Origin: an uncultured Clostridium sp.
GTDB taxonomy: Bacteria; Bacillota; Clostridia; Lachnospirales; Lachnospiraceae
DNA: 18,464 nucleotides
Direction: 5' to 3'
Assembly: GCA_900540335.1 (NCBI GenBank)
Contig: UQFC01000048.1
Location: forward strand, 1 to 18,464
A program made the position numbers and the translations under genes. The notes beneath the pieces were generated by a model, which made no database searches, had not been told where the DNA came from, and saw only the letters and a program-made list of their open reading frames with translations. Below, in pieces: positions 13,488-18,464 of this stretch (position 1 is the stretch's first letter; each line of letters opens with the position of its first letter).

Positions 13488-14211
13488 GCTTTATGTAATC
13501 GGAATGGGACCGGGACGGGAAGAAAAGATGACATTAGAGGCGCTGCAGACACTGGAGTCCTGTGATACCATCGTAGGATATACGGTTTATGTGGATCTTT
13601 TGAAAACACGGTTTCCGGACAAGGAATACCTGACAACACCCATGCGCCAGGAGACAAAGCGCTGCCGGATGGCATTTGAGGAGGCGCAGAAGGGAAAACG
13701 GGTAGCCATGGTCTGCAGCGGGGATGCAGGTGTTTACGGGATGTCCGGTTTGATGCTGGAGCTGGGAAAAGAATATCCGGACTGCCGGGTAACGGTGATC
13801 AGCGGTGTGACTGCGGCTCTGGCGGGAGCAGCGCTTCTGGGAGCGCCTTTGATGCATGATTTTGCTGTCATCAGCCTGAGTGATCTGCTGACGCCCTGGG
13901 AGAAGATTGAGAAACGTCTCAGAGCGGCGGCAGCAGCGGATTTTGTAATTTGCCTTTATAATCCCTCCAGTAAAAAGCGTTCGGATTATCTGAGACGGGC
14001 CTGTCAGATTATTTTTGAAGAAGCGGGGCAGGATCTGGTCTGCGGCGTGGTAAAATCGGCAGGAAGAGACGGAGAACATGCAGAGGTTATGCATCTGTCA
14101 GAGCTGGAGGAGTATCCGGCAGATATGTTTACAACAGTCTTTATAGGAAATTCCGAGACAAGAGTGATGGACGGGCGCATGGTAACGCCCAGAGGATATC
14201 AGAACATCTGA
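13477..14211 (+). CDS. cbiH: Cobalt-factor III / precorrin-3B C17-methyltransferase
   Basis: This 244-residue SAM-dependent methyltransferase carries out C17 methylation with ring contraction in corrin synthesis. The signature is clear: LYVIGMGPGREEKMTLEALQ at the N-terminus, CDTIVGYTVYVDLL, VCSGDAGVYGMSGLMLEL (SAM-contact loop), VISGVTAALAGAALLGAPLM and CLYNPSSKKRSDYLRRACQI, which is particularly diagnostic of CbiH/CobJ. The length is that of a stand-alone CbiH. The start lies inside the end of cbiL (11-nt overlap) with GGGGGAAAG upstream, so translation is coupled. In the anaerobic route it acts on cobalt-factor III. Confidence 0.95.
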   Translation: MKHELYVIGMGPGREEKMTLEALQTLESCDTIVGYTVYVDLLKTRFPDKEYLTTPMRQETKRCRMAFEEAQKGKRVAMVCSGDAGVYGMSGLMLELGKEYPDCRVTVISGVTAALAGAALLGAPLMHDFAVISLSDLLTPWEKIEKRLRAAAAADFVICLYNPSSKKRSDYLRRACQIIFEEAGQDLVCGVVKSAGRDGEHAEVMHLSELEEYPADMFTTVFIGNSETRVMDGRMVTPRGYQNI

Positions 14212-14226
14212 GGGAGAGTGCAGAAA

Positions 14227-15306
14227 ATGGAAGCATATTATGCAAAACAGCTGGAATGTCTCTGCAGACAGGTAAAACCGGGAGACAGGGAAGCAATGGA
14301 AGCATCAAAAAAGCATTGGAACGGGATTGCAAAGCCCCTGGACGGACTGGGGCGGATGGAGGAGCTTCTGGTAAAGATCGCAGGAGTGGTCCGCAGTGAG
14401 AAGCTGTGTCTGGAACGAAAGGCTGTTGTGGTTTTTTGTGCAGATAACGGCGTGGTGGCTGAGGGCGTAACCCAGACCGGCAGTGAGGTAACGGCAGTGG
14501 TAACGGAAAATATCGCCAGAGGCATTGCCAGTGTCAACCGGATGGCTTCTGTAGCCGGAGCAGATGTAATTCCGGTAGATGTGGGCGTGGCTGGAAAGCT
14601 GAAGGAGCCAGGGATTCGTAACTGCAGGATTGCAGACGGGACAGCCAATCTGCTGCATGAACCGGCGATGACCATGGAACAGACTCTGGAGGCAATTCAC
14701 ACAGGAATTGCTCTGGCCGGCGAGTTAAAGGACAGCGGGTATGATCTGCTTGCAGTGGGAGAAATGGGAATCGGCAATACCACGACCAGCAGCGCTGTTG
14801 CCAGTGTTATGCTGAACCAGCCGCCGGAGGCAGTAACGGGACGGGGTGCAGGACTTTCCGGAGAGGGGCTGGAGAGGAAGATTCAGGTGATTCAAAAGGC
14901 CATTGCCCTTCATAAGCCGGAGCGGGAAAAGCCGCTGGAGGTTCTGTCCGCTCTGGGCGGACTGGATATTGCAGCCATGACTGGTTTTTTGCTGGGCGGA
15001 GCTATTTACCGGATTCCGGTGGTTCTGGACGGAATGATTTCCGCAGTGGCAGCGCTTCTGGCTGCAGCCCTCTGTCCGAATGTGACAGATTATCTGCTGC
15101 CCTCCCATCTGGGAAAGGAACCGGCCTGCCGTCTGGTTATGGATCGCCTGGGATTTGAGCCGGTGATTCACGGCCGCCTGGCTCTGGGAGAGGGAACGGG
15201 AGCAGTCATGCTGTTTCCGCTTTTAGATATGGCAGCTGCTGTTTATGAGGAAAACAGTACCTTTGCGGACATAAAAATCAGGGCTTATGAAAGCTTTGAG
15301 GACTGA
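14227..15306 (+). CDS. cobT: Nicotinate-nucleotide-dimethylbenzimidazole phosphoribosyltransferase
   Basis: This 359-residue enzyme transfers ribose-phosphate from nicotinate mononucleotide to the lower-ligand base of cobalamin. Family features are WNGIAKPLDGLGRMEELLVK, VVFCADNGVVAEGVTQTGSE, AVGEMGIGNTTTSSAV, GRGAGLSGEGLERKI, LGGLDIAAMTGFLLGGA and the C-terminal SHLGKEPACRLVMDRLG. The LGEGTGAVM stretch carries the catalytic Glu (about residue 322). The start is placed at ATG 14227, with GGGAG about 10 nt upstream; a GTG at 14218 is the alternative. It follows cbiH by 15 nt. Its place among corrin-ring genes rather than with cobU/cobS is notable. The actual base used (DMB, adenine, cresol) cannot be told from sequence. 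Confidence 0.95.
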   Translation: MEAYYAKQLECLCRQVKPGDREAMEASKKHWNGIAKPLDGLGRMEELLVKIAGVVRSEKLCLERKAVVVFCADNGVVAEGVTQTGSEVTAVVTENIARGIASVNRMASVAGADVIPVDVGVAGKLKEPGIRNCRIADGTANLLHEPAMTMEQTLEAIHTGIALAGELKDSGYDLLAVGEMGIGNTTTSSAVASVMLNQPPEAVTGRGAGLSGEGLERKIQVIQKAIALHKPEREKPLEVLSALGGLDIAAMTGFLLGGAIYRIPVVLDGMISAVAALLAAALCPNVTDYLLPSHLGKEPACRLVMDRLGFEPVIHGRLALGEGTGAVMLFPLLDMAAAVYEENSTFADIKIRAYESFED

Positions 15307-15328
15307 CAGGAAAGGATGGCGGACGGAT

Positions 15329-16135
15329 ATGGTGCATTTTATCGGAGCAGGGCCGGGAGATCCGGATTTGATTACAGTGAAGGGAAAACGGCTGATTGAG
15401 GAGGCGGATGTGATCATCTACGCCGGCTCTCTGGTGAATCCTCAGGTTCTGGCGGGTGCCAGGCCGGATGCGGCAATCTACAACAGCGCCGGAATGACGC
15501 TTCCGGAGGTGATTGCTGTTATGAAAGAGGCAGACAGTCAGGGAAAGACGGTGGCCCGGGTACATACGGGGGATCCGTCTGTTTACGGGGCTCACAGAGA
15601 GCAGATGGTTCGTCTGGACGAGCTGGGAATTCCCTATGATGTGGTGCCGGGAGTCAGCTCCTTTCTGGCAGCGGCTGCAAGCATGAAGAAAGAATATACC
15701 CTCCCGGGAATCAGTCAGACGGTAATTCTTACCCGGATGGAGGGAAGGACGCCTGTGCCGGAGAAAGAGCAGATAGAGGCGCTGGCGGTTCATCAGGCAT
15801 CGATGGCTGTATTTTTAAGCGCAGGCCAGATGGATGAGCTGAGCAGCCGCCTGATCAGGGGCGGATATCCGGAAACAACCCCGGCGGCAGTGGTGTATAA
15901 GGCCTCCTGGGAGGATGAAAAAATAGTGACAGGAACCTTAAAGAATATCGGAGAGCGTGTGCGTCAGGCGGGGATCCGGAAAACTGCCATGATCACAGTG
16001 GGACGTTTTCTTGGAGATGAGTTTGAGCTTTCTAAGCTGTATGATGAGAATTTCAGCCACGGGTACCGGGCGGCAAAGGGAGAGAGCGGGAAGGCAGAAA
16101 AGGCAGAAAGCAGTGAAACAGGCGCAGCAACCTGA
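15329..16135 (+). CDS. cbiF: Cobalt-precorrin-4 / precorrin-4 C11-methyltransferase
   Basis: This 268-residue SAM-dependent methyltransferase adds the C11 methyl group to the corrin ring. The family opening VHFIGAGPGDPDLITVKGKR is followed by DVIIYAGSLVNPQVL, VARVHTGDPSVYGAHREQM (SAM-contact GD-x-x-x-Y), VVPGVSSFLAAAASM, TVILTRMEGRTPVP and AVVYKASWEDEKIVTGTL, all typical of CbiF/CobM. The start at 15329 is chosen because CbiF proteins begin MVHFIGAGPGDP. An in-frame ATG at 15287 would add 14 residues and overlap cobT by 20 nt. Neither has an ideal ribosome site (GGAAAGGA lies 12 nt before 15329). The final 20 or so residues are a Glu/Lys/Ala/Ser-rich tail beyond the conserved fold. Confidence 0.94.
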   Translation: MVHFIGAGPGDPDLITVKGKRLIEEADVIIYAGSLVNPQVLAGARPDAAIYNSAGMTLPEVIAVMKEADSQGKTVARVHTGDPSVYGAHREQMVRLDELGIPYDVVPGVSSFLAAAASMKKEYTLPGISQTVILTRMEGRTPVPEKEQIEALAVHQASMAVFLSAGQMDELSSRLIRGGYPETTPAAVVYKASWEDEKIVTGTLKNIGERVRQAGIRKTAMITVGRFLGDEFELSKLYDENFSHGYRAAKGESGKAEKAESSETGAAT

Positions 16136-16156
16136 AACAGGACAGGAGGACGGAAA

Positions 16157-17752
16157 ATGGCAAAAAAAATTATGATTCAGGGAACCATGTCCAATTCGGG
16201 AAAAAGCTTTCTGGCAGCAGCTCTGTGTCGGATATTCTATCAGGACGGATACCGGACAGCGCCTTTTAAATCTCAGAATATGGCGTTAAATTCTTACATT
16301 ACAGATGACGGGCTGGAGATTGGAAGAGCCCAGGCTATGCAGGCAGAGGCCGCAGGAATTTCTCCCACGGCAGAGATGAATCCTATCCTGCTGAAGCCCA
16401 CCAGCCATATGGGAAGCCAGGTTGTGATTATGGGAGAGGTTTTCGGCAATATGAAGGCCATGGATTACTACCGGAGAAAGCCGGAGCTGGTTCCCGTAAT
16501 CAAAGACGCTTTTTCCCGTCTGGAGGAACAGTATGAGGTTATTGTTTTAGAGGGGGCGGGAAGTCCTGCGGAGATTAATCTTCGGGAAAATGATATTGTA
16601 AATATGGGAATGGCAGAGATGGCAGACGCCCCGGTTCTTCTGGTGGGAGATATTGACCGGGGCGGTGTATTTGCCTCCCTTTACGGAACCGTGAAGCTGC
16701 TTTCCCCACAGGAGCAGAAACGGATCCGAGGACTGATTATTAATAAATTCCGGGGAGATGTGGAAATACTGAGGCCGGGACTGGATATGATAGAAGAAAA
16801 GGTGGGGATTCCTGTGGTGGGGGTCATTCCCATGGAGCAGATTGATCTGGATGACGAGGACAGTCTTTCAGAACGGCTGGATGCGGGAAATGCGGGGGGA
16901 TTTCAGACGGAAGAGGGAGAGGGGCAGCCGGTTCTGGATCTTGCAGTGATTCATCTTCCCCATATTTCCAATTTTACCGATTTCAATCCTCTGGAACAGG
17001 GCAGCGGAGCAAGACTCCGGTATGTAAGCCGTGTTTCCCAGCTGGGACAGCCGGATCTTGTGATTCTTCCGGGAACGAAAAATACCATGGCAGATCTGGC
17101 CTGGATGCGGGAAACAGGTCTGGAGACAGCCATAATCCGTCTGACAGAGGAGAAAAAGGTTCCTCTGATCGGAATCTGCGGCGGTTATCAGATGCTGGGA
17201 GAGGAGCTTCAGGACCCGGAGGGAGCTGAGGGAGAGCCCGGAGCTTCTATGAGGGGAATGGGGCTGCTTCATGCAGAAACTGTGTTTGCCTCCAGGAAAA
17301 CGAGAACAAGAATTACAGGCCGCGTACAGGCGGGGAGCGGGATTTTTTCCGCAGGACAGGGATGTGTGATTTCCGGCTATGAGATTCATATGGGAGTTAC
17401 CAGAGCGCTTTCCTCCCGGGAAAATGAGAAGGAGGAAACGGCAGTTTTTCTGGAGGACGGACGAAGAGACGGCCTTTGCCGGAAAGACGGACTGGTATTT
17501 GGCACCTACCTTCACGGCCTTTTCGACAATGAAGAATGGACGGGAAAGCTGCTTTCCCGTCTGGCAGAGAAAAAAGGAATTCTGTGGAGAAGTCCGGAGG
17601 AAAGCCGCAGGGCTTATAAGGAGAAACAGTACGACAGACTGGCCCGGCTGGTACGGGAAAACCTGGATATGAAGAAAATTTATGAAATCATGGGCCTGGA
17701 ACCGAAAAATACAGGAGAGGCGGAACACGCAGAAGGAGAGTTGACAGTATGA
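16157..17752 (+). CDS. cbiP: Cobyric acid synthase (adenosylcobyrinate a,c-diamide amidotransferase)
   Basis: This 531-residue glutamine-dependent ligase amidates four side chains of the corrin ring. The N-terminal ATP-binding domain starts with a modified P-loop, GTMSNSGKSFL (residues 9-19), followed by FKSQNMALNSYITDDGLEIG, EGAGSPAEINLRENDIVNMG and VGDIDRGGVFASLYGT, all diagnostic of CobQ/CbiP. The C-terminal glutaminase-like domain has the catalytic Cys341 in IGICGGYQMLG and His453 in GTYLHGLFDN. AGGAGG lies 7 nt before the ATG. It is slightly longer than usual, with a short acidic/basic C-terminal tail, and overlaps cbiC by 4 nt (ATGA). Confidence 0.96.
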   Translation: MAKKIMIQGTMSNSGKSFLAAALCRIFYQDGYRTAPFKSQNMALNSYITDDGLEIGRAQAMQAEAAGISPTAEMNPILLKPTSHMGSQVVIMGEVFGNMKAMDYYRRKPELVPVIKDAFSRLEEQYEVIVLEGAGSPAEINLRENDIVNMGMAEMADAPVLLVGDIDRGGVFASLYGTVKLLSPQEQKRIRGLIINKFRGDVEILRPGLDMIEEKVGIPVVGVIPMEQIDLDDEDSLSERLDAGNAGGFQTEEGEGQPVLDLAVIHLPHISNFTDFNPLEQGSGARLRYVSRVSQLGQPDLVILPGTKNTMADLAWMRETGLETAIIRLTEEKKVPLIGICGGYQMLGEELQDPEGAEGEPGASMRGMGLLHAETVFASRKTRTRITGRVQAGSGIFSAGQGCVISGYEIHMGVTRALSSRENEKEETAVFLEDGRRDGLCRKDGLVFGTYLHGLFDNEEWTGKLLSRLAEKKGILWRSPEESRRAYKEKQYDRLARLVRENLDMKKIYEIMGLEPKNTGEAEHAEGELTV

Positions 17753-18387
17753 AAGAACAGATGCAGTGGATTCGGCCGGAAGAGATCGAAGCCCGCAGTA
17801 TGGAAATCATTGAATCAGAAATGCCCCGGGGAAGCTGGAGTCCCGGAGAACTGGCGGTAGTCAGGCGGTGTATTCACACCTCTGCAGATTTTGATTACGC
17901 AGAAAATCTGTATTTTTCTGAACATGCGGTGGAAAAAGCCCTGGAAATCTTCAGAAAAGGCGGATTTACCATTGTGACAGACACGAATATGGCGGCGTCC
18001 GGCATTAATAAAAAAGCACTGGAAAAGCTGGGCGGCCGTGCCGTGTGCTTTATGGCAGAGGAACAGGTGGCGGCGGAGGCAAAGAAACGGGGTGTGACAA
18101 GGGCTCTTGTCAGCATGGAATATGCGGCAGAGCTTGACGGCCCTCTGGTATTTGCCATTGGGAATGCCCCCACAGCCCTGATTCGCCTCCATGAAATGAT
18201 GGAAGAGGGAAGGCTTCATCCTGATTTTATTATTGCAGTTCCCGTAGGATTCGTAAATGTAGTGGAATCAAAGGAGCTGATTGCGGCGGATCCGGCTCCC
18301 TGCATTGTAGCCAGAGGGCGAAAGGGAGGAAGCAATATTGCGGCAGCCATCTGCAATGCTTTGATGTATCAGCTCACCAGAGGCTGA
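17749..18387 (+). CDS. cbiC: Cobalt-precorrin-8 / precorrin-8X methylmutase
   Basis: This 212-residue enzyme moves a methyl group from C11 to C12 to give (cob)hydrogenobyrinic acid. The catalytic histidine is His43 in RRCIHTSADFDYAENLYFS, the same position as in characterised CobH. Other family blocks are VTDTNMAASGINKKALEKLG, FAIGNAPTALIRLHEMM, AVPVGFVNVVESKELI and VARGRKGGSNIAAAICNALM. It starts in the stop region of cbiP (ATGA overlap) with GAAGGAGAG upstream. It is the last cobalamin gene seen; a copy of the palindromic repeat starts 17 nt after its stop codon. Confidence 0.96.
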   Translation: MKEQMQWIRPEEIEARSMEIIESEMPRGSWSPGELAVVRRCIHTSADFDYAENLYFSEHAVEKALEIFRKGGFTIVTDTNMAASGINKKALEKLGGRAVCFMAEEQVAAEAKKRGVTRALVSMEYAAELDGPLVFAIGNAPTALIRLHEMMEEGRLHPDFIIAVPVGFVNVVESKELIAADPAPCIVARGRKGGSNIAAAICNALMYQLTRG

Positions 18388-18403
18388 TAAAGGGAAAGGA
18401 AGT

Positions 18404-18464
18404 GTAACAGTTCAGTCTTGCATCTTCTTGCCCGCTTACAGCGGACAAGAAGCTTTAGGCGTCC
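18404..18464. repeat. Second copy of the palindromic element, cut by the window end
   Basis: Bases 18404-18464 match 2548-2608 at 60 of 61 positions, and the match runs to the last base of the window. The one difference (A at 18409 against T at 2553) restores pairing with the right-hand terminal repeat seen in the complete copy. It includes the complete 13-bp internal hairpin. It lies just after cbiC, as the first copy lies after the nitroreductase gene, in the same orientation relative to the upstream gene. Confidence 0.85.

Overview
The window reads as a chromosomal segment of an anaerobic gut Firmicute, most likely a Lachnospiraceae member (Clostridium cluster XIVa type). The grounds are strong AGGAGG-type ribosome binding sites, compact operons with short overlaps, a family-1 sugar ABC transporter without its own ATPase, the cbi-type (anaerobic) cobalamin gene set and the overall protein flavour. 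This assignment is inference; there is no rRNA or marker gene to fix it.

Region 1 (1-2700) holds a 51-bp-period degenerate tandem repeat at the left edge, then a MATE-family efflux transporter on the minus strand. Divergent from it is a small nitroreductase with a strong terminator. Next comes a 149-bp nested palindromic element with imperfect terminal inverted repeats. A second copy of that element begins at the right edge of the window just after cbiC.

Region 2 (2701-10506) is a pectin / rhamnogalacturonan oligosaccharide utilisation locus. A GH105/GH88-type unsaturated uronyl hydrolase (minus) diverges from an operon made of a sugar-binding lipoprotein, an unrecognised 106-residue helical protein, two ABC permeases, a GH28 polygalacturonase-like enzyme and a LacI-family regulator. 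Both hydrolases lack signal peptides. The picture is therefore import of oligogalacturonides or rhamnogalacturonides followed by intracellular breakdown. Related palindromes (CAAACGTTTG and TTGCAAA-CC-TTTGCAA) lie in the leaders of both divergent transcription units and are good candidates for LacI/CcpA-family operators. Hairpins after the binding-protein gene and after the second permease gene probably grade expression along the operon.

Region 3 (10507-12560) has an exported GHL10/DUF187-type glycoside-hydrolase-like protein with its own promoter, followed by adenine phosphoribosyltransferase (apt) and a clear terminator.

Region 4 (12562-18464) is a cobalamin operon with a TTGACA promoter: cbiL, cbiH, cobT, cbiF, cbiP and cbiC, tightly packed or overlapping. 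It covers several corrin-ring methylations, the 8X methylmutase step, side-chain amidation and lower-ligand base activation. The remaining pathway genes are not in the window. I could not recognise a canonical cobalamin riboswitch in the 110-nt leader.

I found no phage, CRISPR, tRNA, rRNA or transposase genes. The most unusual content is the palindromic repeat family, the divergent operator pair and the small orphan gene in the ABC operon; no wholly new system is evident.
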